Assembly (NCBI GenBank): GCA_044359155.1 | Contig: JBIKMR010000015.1 | Span: 1-28,429 of the forward strand | Length of the DNA: 28,429 nucleotides | Direction: 5' to 3' | From: WGMK01 sp044359155 | GTDB taxonomy: Bacteria > Hydrogenedentota > Hydrogenedentia > Hydrogenedentales > JAEUWI01 | In this document: positions 8,444 through 15,827 of the stretch, piece by piece | How the letters are laid out: every line of letters starts with the position of its first letter | How positions within the stretch are numbered: position 1 is the first letter of the stretch | Translations under genes and position numbers: made by a program | The notes under the pieces: model-generated | Database searches by the model: none | The model's input: only the letters and a program-made list of their open reading frames with translations | What the model was told of the DNA's origin: nothing

Positions 8444-8992
8444 GTGTCACGTGTAGGTAATTCTCCCATCCCCCTTCCGGCGGGAGTGAAGTTCGAACTT
8501 AACGGCCAAGACCTTAAGGTTACCGGCCCCAAGGGTTCGCTCTCGCTCAAGGTTCGCCCCGAAGTCGGCCTCACCGTGGACAACGGCGTGGTCACCGTTA
8601 CCCGTCCCAACGAGGAAGCGCAGACCCGCGCTTACCACGGCATGACCCGCGCCATTGTTGCCAACATGGTGAAGGGCGTTACCGACGGCTTCACCCGCGC
8701 CCTTGAAATTCAGGGCGTTGGTTGGCGCTGCAACATGGTTGGCGAATCCATCAACATTCAGGTGGGTTACAGCCACCCCGTCGTGGTCGCCCCCCCTGCG
8801 GGCATCACCTATACGGTAGAAGGCACCACCCTCATCCTGGTGTCTGGCATAGACCGCCAGGCCGTGGGCCAAGCCGCAGCCAATCTGCGCGCCATCCGCA
8901 AGCCCGAGCCCTACAAGGGCAAAGGTATTCGCTACCGCGATGAGGTTGTGCGCCGTAAGGAAGGCAAGACCGGCGGTAAGAAGAAGAAGTAA
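8444..8992 (+). CDS. rplF: 50S ribosomal protein L6 (GTG start)
   Basis: L6 lies near the factor-binding site and contacts elongation factors. The 182-residue protein shows two L6 repeats, with MSRVGNSPIPLPAGV at the N-terminus, VTDGFTRALEIQGVGWR in the middle and the diagnostic IRKPEPYKGKGIRYRDE near the end, then a lysine-rich tail. The GTG at 8444 is supported by AAAGGA at 8430-8435 and by family alignment. The 64-base gap to rpsH holds only a short 5-bp GC hairpin. Confidence 0.97.
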   Translation: MSRVGNSPIPLPAGVKFELNGQDLKVTGPKGSLSLKVRPEVGLTVDNGVVTVTRPNEEAQTRAYHGMTRAIVANMVKGVTDGFTRALEIQGVGWRCNMVGESINIQVGYSHPVVVAPPAGITYTVEGTTLILVSGIDRQAVGQAAANLRAIRKPEPYKGKGIRYRDEVVRRKEGKTGGKKKK

Positions 8993-9040
8993 ACAAGGAC
9001 AATCACTGGGTTCCATGGTTTGGAACTGAGGAGACGATAG

Positions 9041-9394
9041 ATGGCCAAGACAAAACCAGAGACCGTGTTGCTCGAAAGGCGCAAGTACCGCATTCGACGC
9101 AACATCAACGGCACCCCGGCGCGCCCGCGCCTTTCGGTGTCGCGCACCGACAACCACATCTACGCCCAGCTTATCGACGACACCCAGGGCATCACCCTGT
9201 GCGCCGCTTCTTCGGTGCAGTTGAAGATTGGCGGCGGTAACATCGACGCGGCCACGGCCGTGGGCAAGGCCCTGGGCGAAGCCGCCACGGGCAAGAACAT
9301 CACAACCGTATGCTTTGACCGCGGTGGCCGCCTGTATCACGGGCGCGTCAAGGCCCTTGCAGAGGCTGCCCGCGAAGCCGGCCTGCAATTCTAG
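9041..9394 (+). CDS. rplR: 50S ribosomal protein L18
   Basis: L18 binds 5S rRNA with L5. The 117-residue product has the basic N-terminus (LERRKYRIRRNINGTPARPRLSV), the HIYAQLIDD strand and the end FDRGGRLYHGRVKALAEAAREAGLQF (seen as CFDRGGRLYHGRV and AREAGLQF). GAGGAG at 9028-9033 is the ribosome binding site; a 6-bp hairpin (9010-9026) lies immediately before it. The TAG stop overlaps the start of the rpsE ribosome binding site. Confidence 0.97.
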   Translation: MAKTKPETVLLERRKYRIRRNINGTPARPRLSVSRTDNHIYAQLIDDTQGITLCAASSVQLKIGGGNIDAATAVGKALGEAATGKNITTVCFDRGGRLYHGRVKALAEAAREAGLQF

Positions 9395-9404
9395 GAGAAA
9401 TGAC

Positions 9405-9938
9405 TTGAGCACTGAGCGCAACAAACGCGAGTCGCGTGGCGACAAAAAGAACCGTGACCAAGATCAGGACTTCATCGAGCACGTGGTAAAGATCTACCGT
9501 GTGTCCAAGGTGATCAAGGGTGGACGTAAGTTCAGCTTTAGCGCCATCGTTGTGGTTGGCGACGGCAATGGCCGCGTCGGCGCAGCCATGGGCAAGGCGG
9601 GTGAAGTGCCCGACGCGATTCGCAAGGCCATTGAGCGCGCCAAGCGCAATATGATCCGCGTGCCCGTGGTCAACACCACCGTGCCCCACGAATGCGTTGG
9701 CCGTTCCGATGCTGCCCGCGTCATGCTCAAGCCCGCCTCGCTCGGTACCGGCGTTGTGGCCGGTGGCCCCGTGCGCGCCGTGGTCGAAGCCGCTGGCTAC
9801 CATAACCTGCTCACCAAGTCGCTCGGCTCGAACAGCGCCACCAACGTCGTCTGGGCCACCCTCGACGCGTTGAAGCAGCTGCAGACCGTCGAGCAGATCG
9901 CGTCCAAGCGCGGACTCGAAGTGGCCGAAGTACTCTAG
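9405..9938 (+). CDS. rpsE: 30S ribosomal protein S5 (TTG start)
   Basis: S5 helps set decoding accuracy and mRNA unwinding at the entry channel. I choose TTG at 9405 because AGGAG at 9393-9397 stands 7 bases before it and the product (177 residues) then fits the family; the open frame upstream lies inside rplR. The double-stranded RNA-binding domain (FIEHVVKIYRVSKVIKGGRKFSF) is followed by VVGDGNGRVG, GKAGEVPDAIRKA, and the C-terminal GTGVVAGGPVRAVVEAAG. rpmD (L30), which often follows rpsE, is not present. Confidence 0.96.
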   Translation: MSTERNKRESRGDKKNRDQDQDFIEHVVKIYRVSKVIKGGRKFSFSAIVVVGDGNGRVGAAMGKAGEVPDAIRKAIERAKRNMIRVPVVNTTVPHECVGRSDAARVMLKPASLGTGVVAGGPVRAVVEAAGYHNLLTKSLGSNSATNVVWATLDALKQLQTVEQIASKRGLEVAEVL

Positions 9939-9965
9939 GCTGCACCAACTAAGAAGAGACTTACG

Positions 9966-10454
9966 ATGGAACTGAATGATCTCCAGAACGCCGAAGGCGC
10001 GGTAAAGAACTCCAAGCGGGTTGGCCGTGGCATTGGCTCCGGCAACGGCAAGACCGCAGGCAAAGGCCACAAGGGCCAGCAGGCGCGCTCCGGCTACAAG
10101 ACCAAGCCCCGCTTTGAGGGCGGCCAGATGCCCCTGCACATGCGCCTGCCCAAGCGTGGTTTCCACCATACCAAACGTCGCCCCTTCGCGATCATCAACA
10201 TCGAAATGCTCGACAAGCACTTCGCTGCCGGTGACGAGGTCACGACCGCCGTCCTGCTTCAGCGCCACCTCGTGGCTGATCTGGCCGGTGGCGTGAAGGT
10301 GCTTGGCAAGGGTGAAATCACCAAGGCGCTCAAGTTGGCGGTCGAGGCCATCAGCCCCGGTGCACAGGCCAAGATTGAAGCCGCAGGCGGCAGCGTCGTT
10401 GTGCTGGGCGTTGCCCATAACGTCAGTTCCTCCGAAGCAGCCCCCAAGGAGTAA
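9966..10454 (+). CDS. rplO: 50S ribosomal protein L15
   Basis: L15 is a late large-subunit assembly protein. The 162-residue product has the glycine-rich basic N-terminus (VGRGIGSGNGKTAGKGHKGQ), FEGGQMPLHMRLPKRGF and the globular C-terminal domain with KVLGKGEITKALKL. The C-terminus is slightly longer than usual. It begins 27 bases after rpsE, so there is no room for rpmD. The start is ATG after AGAAGAGACTTACG. Confidence 0.96.
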   Translation: MELNDLQNAEGAVKNSKRVGRGIGSGNGKTAGKGHKGQQARSGYKTKPRFEGGQMPLHMRLPKRGFHHTKRRPFAIINIEMLDKHFAAGDEVTTAVLLQRHLVADLAGGVKVLGKGEITKALKLAVEAISPGAQAKIEAAGGSVVVLGVAHNVSSSEAAPKE

Positions 10455-10457
10455 ACC

Positions 10458-11792
10458 GTGTCCGAGCCCATTCAGGCATTTAAGAACGCGTTCAAGATTC
10501 CCGAGCTTAAGGGCCGGATTATCTTCACGCTCGGTATGCTGGCCGTTTATCGGTTGGGCTGCCACGTGCCCACGCCCGGTGTGGACGGCGCTGCCCTCGC
10601 CAGCAAGCTGAGCGGACAAGGCGGCGGCATGATGGGATTCTACGACGTATTCACCGGCGGTGCTTTCACCAACGCCACGGTCTTTGCGCTCGGCATAATG
10701 CCCTATATCACCGCATCGATCGTCTTCTCGCTTCTGGTTCCGGTCATTCCCCAGTTGGAAGCCCTTCAGAAGTCCGGCCAGGAAGGCTACAAGAAGATCA
10801 CCCAGTACACGCGCTACGCCACGATTATCCTAGCCGTGGTACAGTCTATCGGTATAGCCATCTTCCTGCAAGGGCAAGGCACTGAAATCGTGCCCAATCC
10901 CGGCATCTTCTTCATTCTGCTCTGCGTGGTTTCGTTTACCACGGGCACTGCCTTCATCATGTGGGTGGGCGAACAGATCAGCGAGCACGGCATAGGCAAC
11001 GGCATGTCCCTGCTTATCTTTGCCAGCATCATCTCCCAGATGCCCACCGCCATCTTCAACATGGTCCGCATGATTCAGAACGATCAGCTTGACATCATTC
11101 GCGCCCTCATCCTTGTTGCAGTCATGGTTGTGGTAATCGCGGGCGCCGTGGTCGTCACCACCGGGCAGCGCCGCATTCCCGTGCAATATCCCCGCGCGGT
11201 CGGTCGTCAGCGCACCGCCGGCAGCACCCGCACCTATCTGCCCCTCAAGGTCAACCAAGCCGGCGTTATCCCCATCATCTTTGCCAGCTCCATACTCATG
11301 CTGCCTGGAATGTTGAGCCCCGCCATCAGCATCCCCTGGTTGCGCGATGGAATCAACACCATCTCAGACCCCAGCAGCTTCGTGCACATAGGCATCTACG
11401 CCGTCCTCATCGTCTTCTTCTCCTTCTTCTACACCGCCATCACCTTCAACCCCGTTGAGATGGCCGATAACATGAAGAAGTACGGTGGCGTGATCATCGG
11501 CGTGCGCCCCGGCAAGGCCACCGCTGAATACTTGAATAAAGTCATGACAAGGATTACACTAGCTGGCTCGCTCTTCCTTGTGGTGGTGGCGCTTATTCCT
11601 ACGTTGATTTTCTTGGTCCTGGGAATCCGGGACTGGTTCATAGTGTCCTTCTTCGGCGGCACCACCCTCCTTATCCTGGTGGGTGTGGCGCTGGATACCA
11701 TCAAGCAGGTAGAGCAGCATCTCATCATGCGCCACTACGATGGCTTCTCCGGTAAGGGAGCAGGCCGCGTTCGTGCGCGCAGGGGGATGTAA
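10458..11792 (+). CDS. secY: Preprotein translocase subunit SecY
   Basis: SecY is the channel of the Sec translocon in the cytoplasmic membrane. The 444-residue protein has the expected ten hydrophobic segments. Family signatures include GIMPYITASIV (transmembrane 2), a KITQYTRY loop, GEQISEHGIGNGMSLLIF, GQRRIPVQYP, PLKVNQAGVIPIIFASSI and the C-terminal cytosolic loop VEMADNMKKYGG...GVRPGKATAEYL. It starts with GTG three bases after the rplO stop, with AAGGAG inside the end of rplO. Confidence 0.98.
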   Translation: MSEPIQAFKNAFKIPELKGRIIFTLGMLAVYRLGCHVPTPGVDGAALASKLSGQGGGMMGFYDVFTGGAFTNATVFALGIMPYITASIVFSLLVPVIPQLEALQKSGQEGYKKITQYTRYATIILAVVQSIGIAIFLQGQGTEIVPNPGIFFILLCVVSFTTGTAFIMWVGEQISEHGIGNGMSLLIFASIISQMPTAIFNMVRMIQNDQLDIIRALILVAVMVVVIAGAVVVTTGQRRIPVQYPRAVGRQRTAGSTRTYLPLKVNQAGVIPIIFASSILMLPGMLSPAISIPWLRDGINTISDPSSFVHIGIYAVLIVFFSFFYTAITFNPVEMADNMKKYGGVIIGVRPGKATAEYLNKVMTRITLAGSLFLVVVALIPTLIFLVLGIRDWFIVSFFGGTTLLILVGVALDTIKQVEQHLIMRHYDGFSGKGAGRVRARRGM

Positions 11793-11801
11793 GGAAGGCG
11801 C

Positions 11802-12485
11802 GTGGCGGTCGACATTGTATTACTAGGCCCTCCGGGAGCGGGGAAGGGAACGCAGTCAAAGCGGATAGCCGCCTCCCTCGGACTGGCCCACGTGTCTACC
11901 GGAGAGATATTCAGGTGCCATATCGCGGAGGAATCTGCGATTGGCCTTGAGGTGAAAGCGTTGCTGGATCAGGGTCACCTGGCCCCCGACGACCTCACCT
12001 TCGAGGTGCTGGAGGAGCGCATCGGTCAGCCCGATTGCATCGCTGGTTGCGTCTTTGACGGCTTCCCGCGATCGGAATCGCAGGTCGCCGCGCTTGACGA
12101 GATACTCGCCCGTTATGGGCGTAGCGTGACGATGGCCATCCACATCGACGTCAGCGATGACGAAGTGGTAGGTAGGTTGACCGCCCGCCGGACCTGTCCG
12201 GTTTGTGGGAGAATATATAATCTGCGGTTTGATCCGCCGCTGCGTGAAGGCTTGTGCGACGACCCCATGTGTGGGGAAGCTGCCCTCGTCATCCGCGACG
12301 ACGATCAGGAATCCGTGATAAGGGAACGCCTGCGGGTGTATCACCGGAATGATGACCCCATCCTCCGGCACTACGCCACGCAGGACAAACTGCGCACCAT
12401 CGAGGCGGGCGGCCTCAGCTTCGACGGTGTGTTCGAGAAAATTGAATCGCTCCTGGGCACCACTGGCTTGGCTTGCTCCCGATGA
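11802..12485 (+). CDS. adk: Adenylate kinase, lid with cysteine motif
   Basis: Adenylate kinase interconverts ATP + AMP and 2 ADP in the cytosol. The 227-residue long-type enzyme has the P-loop GPPGAGKGT (about residues 8-16), the AMP-binding STGEIFR, the FDGFPRS motif and the DD...R lid arginines. The lid has CPVCGRIYN followed by LCDDPMCG; usual zinc lids have C-x2-C...C-x2-C/D, but here the second pair is C-x4-C, so zinc binding is plausible but not assured. GTG start at 11802 with AAGGAAGG overlapping the secY stop. The stop overlaps the map start. Confidence 0.97.
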   Translation: MAVDIVLLGPPGAGKGTQSKRIAASLGLAHVSTGEIFRCHIAEESAIGLEVKALLDQGHLAPDDLTFEVLEERIGQPDCIAGCVFDGFPRSESQVAALDEILARYGRSVTMAIHIDVSDDEVVGRLTARRTCPVCGRIYNLRFDPPLREGLCDDPMCGEAALVIRDDDQESVIRERLRVYHRNDDPILRHYATQDKLRTIEAGGLSFDGVFEKIESLLGTTGLACSR

Positions 12486-13276
12486 TTACGATCCGCACAG
12501 AACGCGAAATCGAAATCATGCGCGAGGCAAACCAAATCGTGGTGCGCGTGCACGAGGCGCTGGCCGGAATGATCCGTCCCGGCGTCACCACCCGCGAACT
12601 GGATGCAAACGCTGAAGCCATAATCCGCGATCACGGGGCTACCCCCGCTTTCAAGGGATACCATGGTTTCCCGGCGGCCACCTGCATCTCGGTCGAGGAA
12701 GTGGTTGTGCATGGCATCCCCGGCAACCGCGCATTGAAGAACGGCGAGATTGTAAGCGTTGACGTAGGCGTCTGCTATCGCGGCTACTACGGCGATGCTG
12801 CCTTCTCCCACGCGTGTGGCCAAGTGGATGCCGCAAGGCAACGCCTGCTGGATGTTACGGACCTCTCCCTTGCCCGCGCCATACGCGCCGCCAAGGTGGA
12901 TAACTTCGTGCAAGACATCTCGCTGGCCGTCGAGCGCACCTGCCATGCGGCGGGCTTTGGCGTGGTGGAAGACTTTGTGGGACATGGCATAGGGGACAAG
13001 ATGCACCTCGAGCCGCAGGTCCCCAACTTCAACACCGGCAAACGCGGTCCCCGCCTGCGCGAAGGCATGGTCCTCGCCATCGAGCCGATGGTCACCATGG
13101 GTACCCACAAGGTGCGTGTGCTGAAAGACGGCTGGACAGCGGTGACCACCGACGGCAAGCCCAGCGCCCACTTTGAGCACAGCGTGGTCGTAAGGCCCGA
13201 TGGGGGAGAAATCCTCTCCGGGTCCAATTTCCTCGCATGGGGAGTGCGCGAAAGCGCAGGAGCATTGATTAGTTAG
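12482..13276 (+). CDS. map: Methionine aminopeptidase, type I
   Basis: This metalloenzyme removes the initiator methionine from new proteins. I choose the ATG at 12482, which overlaps the adk TGA (ATGA) and gives the usual start MITIRTEREIEIMREA; the product has 264 residues. All five metal ligands are seen in context: Asp in VSVDVGV, Asp in YGDAAFS, His in GHGIG, Glu in AIEPM and Glu in FEHSVVV. The first His of the active site is in VVHGIP. The cluster position after adk is typical. Confidence 0.98.
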   Translation: MITIRTEREIEIMREANQIVVRVHEALAGMIRPGVTTRELDANAEAIIRDHGATPAFKGYHGFPAATCISVEEVVVHGIPGNRALKNGEIVSVDVGVCYRGYYGDAAFSHACGQVDAARQRLLDVTDLSLARAIRAAKVDNFVQDISLAVERTCHAAGFGVVEDFVGHGIGDKMHLEPQVPNFNTGKRGPRLREGMVLAIEPMVTMGTHKVRVLKDGWTAVTTDGKPSAHFEHSVVVRPDGGEILSGSNFLAWGVRESAGALIS

Positions 13277-13385
13277 TATCGGTTGATATTCGGCGCGCGC
13301 CGCAGGCGCACCGTCGTAGGCATAACGCAGTTAATCGGGAAACCGGCAGAGTGAATAGGGGCGAGGGCCCCGGGAGTTCGGACTC
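13277..13385 (+). other. map-rpsM gap lacking infA and rpmJ
   Basis: Many bacteria carry infA (IF-1, about 72 codons) and rpmJ (L36, about 37 codons) here. The gap is 109 bases, too short for either whole gene, and I see no IF-1 or L36 motif in it. It contains a GC-rich stretch and a GGGAG that can serve as the rpsM ribosome binding site. No terminator is visible. Confidence 0.7.
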
Positions 13386-13754
13386 ATGGCACGTATCGTG
13401 GGCGTGGACCTTCCGCGCGACAAGCGGCTGGAAGTCGCATTGACCTACATCTACGGCATCGGGCCGACGACGGCGCTTCAGATTCTGAAGCAGACCGGCG
13501 TCAGCGGCGATCTGCGCGTGAAGAACCTCACCGACGAGCAAATCAACATGCTCACCTCGGTGATACAGGAGACCATCAAGGTCGAGGGTGATCTGCGCCG
13601 CGAAGTCAGCGCAAACATCCGCCGCCTGATGGAAATCAACTGCTATCGCGGCCAGCGCCACAAGCGCTCGCTGCCGGTAAATGGCCAGCGCACGCGCACC
13701 AATGCGCGTACCCGCAAGGGCCCGCGTCGCACTGCCGTCAAGTCCAAGAAGTAA
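13386..13754 (+). CDS. rpsM: 30S ribosomal protein S13
   Basis: S13 lies in the 30S head and bridges to L5 and P-site tRNA. The 122-residue protein begins MARIVGVDLPRDKRLEVALTYIYGIG (helix-two-turns-helix part) and ends with the signature RGQRHKRSLPVNGQRTRTNARTRKGPR (seen as CYRGQRHKRSLPV and RTRTNARTRKG). Length is normal. It opens the alpha part of the cluster. Confidence 0.98.
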   Translation: MARIVGVDLPRDKRLEVALTYIYGIGPTTALQILKQTGVSGDLRVKNLTDEQINMLTSVIQETIKVEGDLRREVSANIRRLMEINCYRGQRHKRSLPVNGQRTRTNARTRKGPRRTAVKSKK

Positions 13755-13794
13755 TCGGCCTCACCCGCCTCGCCCAGTATAGGAGAAGCCATTA

Positions 13795-14187
13795 ATGGCC
13801 AAGGAAAAGCGCAAGGTTGTCAAGAAGAAGAAGCAGCTCACCAGCACGTCTGGCGTTGCCCATGTTCAAGCCACCTTCAACAACACCATCGTCTCGATCA
13901 CCGACTCGCAAGGCAACGTGATCTCCTGGTCCAGCGCCGGGCAGGTTGGCTTCGCCGGTTCCCGCAAGAGCACCGCCTTCGCCGCCCAGCTCGCCGCCGA
14001 GCAGGCCGCCAAGAAGGCGCTCGACATGGGCCTCAAGGAAGTGCGCGTGCTCGTGGCTGGCCCCGGTGCCGGTCGCGAATCCGCCATCCGTGCCGTACAG
14101 GCCGCCGGCCTTATCGTCACCCTCATCAAGGACACCACGCCCATTCCGCACAATGGCTGCCGCGCCCGCAAGCGCCGCAGGGTCTAA
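13795..14187 (+). CDS. rpsK: 30S ribosomal protein S11
   Basis: S11 lies on the 30S platform near the Shine-Dalgarno helix. The 130-residue product has a lysine-rich N-terminus, then VAHVQATFNNTIVSITD, FAAQLAAEQAAKKA, the GPGAGRESAIRAVQ motif and the C-terminal signature PHNGCRARKRRRV. The ATG follows AGGAGAAGCCATTA. rpsD, often next, is missing; rpoA follows after 51 bases. Confidence 0.98.
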   Translation: MAKEKRKVVKKKKQLTSTSGVAHVQATFNNTIVSITDSQGNVISWSSAGQVGFAGSRKSTAFAAQLAAEQAAKKALDMGLKEVRVLVAGPGAGRESAIRAVQAAGLIVTLIKDTTPIPHNGCRARKRRRV

Positions 14188-14238
14188 TCCCCAAGCCTGC
14201 GCCAACGCGACCCAACCTGCAAGCGAGAGGACTGCCCC

Positions 14239-15258
14239 ATGATTGCATCCAACTTTGAAATTCCGCGCTTCATCAAGACTGATGAAGGCGCGAGCGAACG
14301 CTACGCGAAGATCAGCGTCGAGCCCTTCGAGCGCGGCTACGGCACCACTGTCGGCAATTCCCTGCGCCGCGTGATGCTCTCCTCGCTGCAAGGCAGTGCC
14401 GTCACCGCCATCCGCGTCGAGGGAATCAACCACGAATTCTCCGCCGTCCCCGGTGTATTGGAAGACCTTACGGACGTGGTGCTCAACCTGAAGAAGGCCG
14501 AGATTCGCCTCAATCAGGCCGAGCCCCTCATCTTCTCCTTCAACCACAAGGGCGAAGGCGCAGTCACGGCGGGCAAGCTCTTTAAGGGCCAGAACGTAGA
14601 CGTGTTCAACCCCGACCACATCCTCTTCAATTGCACCGCTTCCAGCGCCAAGATTGAAATGGAAGTGAAGGTTGCCCGTGGCCGTGGCTATGTGACTGCC
14701 GAGCACTTCGAGTTCGAGCACGCGCCCCTCGGCACCATCTACCTCGACGCCAACTTCTCCCCGGTCAGCAAGGTGAACTTCCTCGTTGAAGACGCTCGCG
14801 TTGGCCAGAGCATCGACTACGACCGCCTCAACCTCGAAATTTGGACCAACGGTTCCATCACCCCCGAGAAGGCGCTCGAGGAAGCTTCGCAGCTTCTCAT
14901 CGATCACTTCCGCATCTTCGTGAAGCAAGAGCGCATCGAAGACGCCAGCCCCGAAGAAACCGGCGCAGAAGATCCCGAGCTTCAGCGTATGCTCAGCCGT
15001 CCGGTCGACGAGCTCGAGCTCAGCGTCCGCGCCGCCAACTGTCTCAAGTCTGCCAACATCCGCACCATCGGCGAGTTGGTTGCCCGTTCCGAAACCGAAA
15101 TGCTCCAGTTCCACAACTTCGGCAAGAAGTCCTTGGACGAGATCGTCGCGCTCCTCGAGTCGATGAACCTCACCCTCGGCATGAAGGTGGGCGCTGCACT
15201 CAGCGCCGCCGGCCCCATTGTGGACGACGACGAAGAACTTATGGACGAGGAAGTCTAA
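14239..15258 (+). CDS. rpoA: RNA polymerase alpha subunit
   Basis: Alpha dimerises to start RNA polymerase assembly and its C-terminal domain binds UP elements and activators. The 339-residue protein has the N-terminal dimer domain (FERGYGTTVGNSLRRVMLSSL, about residues 30-50; VLEDLTDVVLNLKK) and a complete C-terminal domain (RPVDELELSVRAANCLKSANI, TIGELV, FGKKSLDEI; about residues 255-315). It ends in a short acidic tail (DDDEELMDEEV). The ATG has GAGAGGA about 8 bases upstream. Confidence 0.98.
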   Translation: MIASNFEIPRFIKTDEGASERYAKISVEPFERGYGTTVGNSLRRVMLSSLQGSAVTAIRVEGINHEFSAVPGVLEDLTDVVLNLKKAEIRLNQAEPLIFSFNHKGEGAVTAGKLFKGQNVDVFNPDHILFNCTASSAKIEMEVKVARGRGYVTAEHFEFEHAPLGTIYLDANFSPVSKVNFLVEDARVGQSIDYDRLNLEIWTNGSITPEKALEEASQLLIDHFRIFVKQERIEDASPEETGAEDPELQRMLSRPVDELELSVRAANCLKSANIRTIGELVARSETEMLQFHNFGKKSLDEIVALLESMNLTLGMKVGAALSAAGPIVDDDEELMDEEV

Positions 15259-15260
15259 CC

Positions 15261-15638
15261 ATGAACCACCGCATTGCCGGGCGCCGCCTGGGCCGTAACA
15301 TCTCCCACCGCAAGGCCACCATGAAGCACCTTGCAGTGGCCCTCTTCAAGCACGACGCCATTGAGACCGGTCTCCTCAAGGCTAAGGAACTCCGCATTTT
15401 CGCCGAGCCCCTTATCACCTTGGCCAAGGTCGATAGCGTTGCGAACCGCCGCCGCGCCTTCGCCGCCCTGCGCGACGACGACGTGGTCCGCAAGCTGTTC
15501 AACACGATCGGCCCCAGCTATGCCACCCGTCCCGGCGGCTACACGCGCATCCTCAAGCTTGGCTTCCGCTTGGGCGACGGTTCCCCCAACGCCCGCATTG
15601 AGCTTGTGGGCCTCGGCGAATACAAAGAAGACAAGTAG
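15261..15638 (+). CDS. rplQ: 50S ribosomal protein L17
   Basis: L17 lies near the exit tunnel on the solvent side. I place the start at the ATG at 15261, two bases after the rpoA stop, with GAGGAAG at 15247-15253 inside rpoA; the open frame upstream belongs to rpoA sequence. The 125-residue product shows MNHRIAGRRLGRNISHRKATMKHLA, the LRIFAEPLITLAK segment and a C-terminus with GGYTRILKLGFRLGDGSPNARIEL (seen as GGYTRILKLGFR and GDGSPNA). Last gene of the ribosomal cluster. Confidence 0.97.
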   Translation: MNHRIAGRRLGRNISHRKATMKHLAVALFKHDAIETGLLKAKELRIFAEPLITLAKVDSVANRRRAFAALRDDDVVRKLFNTIGPSYATRPGGYTRILKLGFRLGDGSPNARIELVGLGEYKEDK

Positions 15639-15662
15639 ACTTACCAGTCTGCAGATAGTTTT

Positions 15663-15705
15663 AGCGGGGTGGCCCCATTCAGGGCCGCCCCGCTTCTTTG
15701 TTCTT
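15663..15705 (+). terminator. Rho-independent terminator of the ribosomal cluster
   Basis: A 13-bp stem (15663-15675 with 15682-15694, one G-U pair) closes a 6-base loop and is followed by a T-rich run (TCTTTGTTCTT). It lies 25 bases after the rplQ stop and is the first convincing intrinsic terminator in the window, which supports a single long transcript from tuf or rpsJ to rplQ. Confidence 0.9.
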
Positions 15706-15827
15706 CGCCAGCTCAAAAATTCAGTGGCGATTCCTCCTCACGATTTGACATGCTCTTCCCAGCCCAAGTGCCCCACGAAGCCCTACCCAAGGCGGTGGGG
15801 TCTGAGCTATCGAGGGAGTCTTTGCCA

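Noticed and set aside
13792..15114. Minus-strand open frame of 440 codons opposite rpsK and rpoA
   Set aside because: Low-complexity Gly/Ala/Glu/Leu composition typical of an antisense shadow of conserved ribosomal and RNA polymerase genes.
15745..15750. Perfect TTGACA upstream of the acylase operon
   Set aside because: No -10-like hexamer at 16-18 bases (the sequence there is GTGCCC), so not reported as a promoter. The operon's promoter remains unidentified.
15771..15800. CCCCAC/GTGGGG pairing in the leader of acylase copy 1
   Set aside because: Six-bp stem with a long, partly paired loop and no T-run; too weak to call an attenuator.
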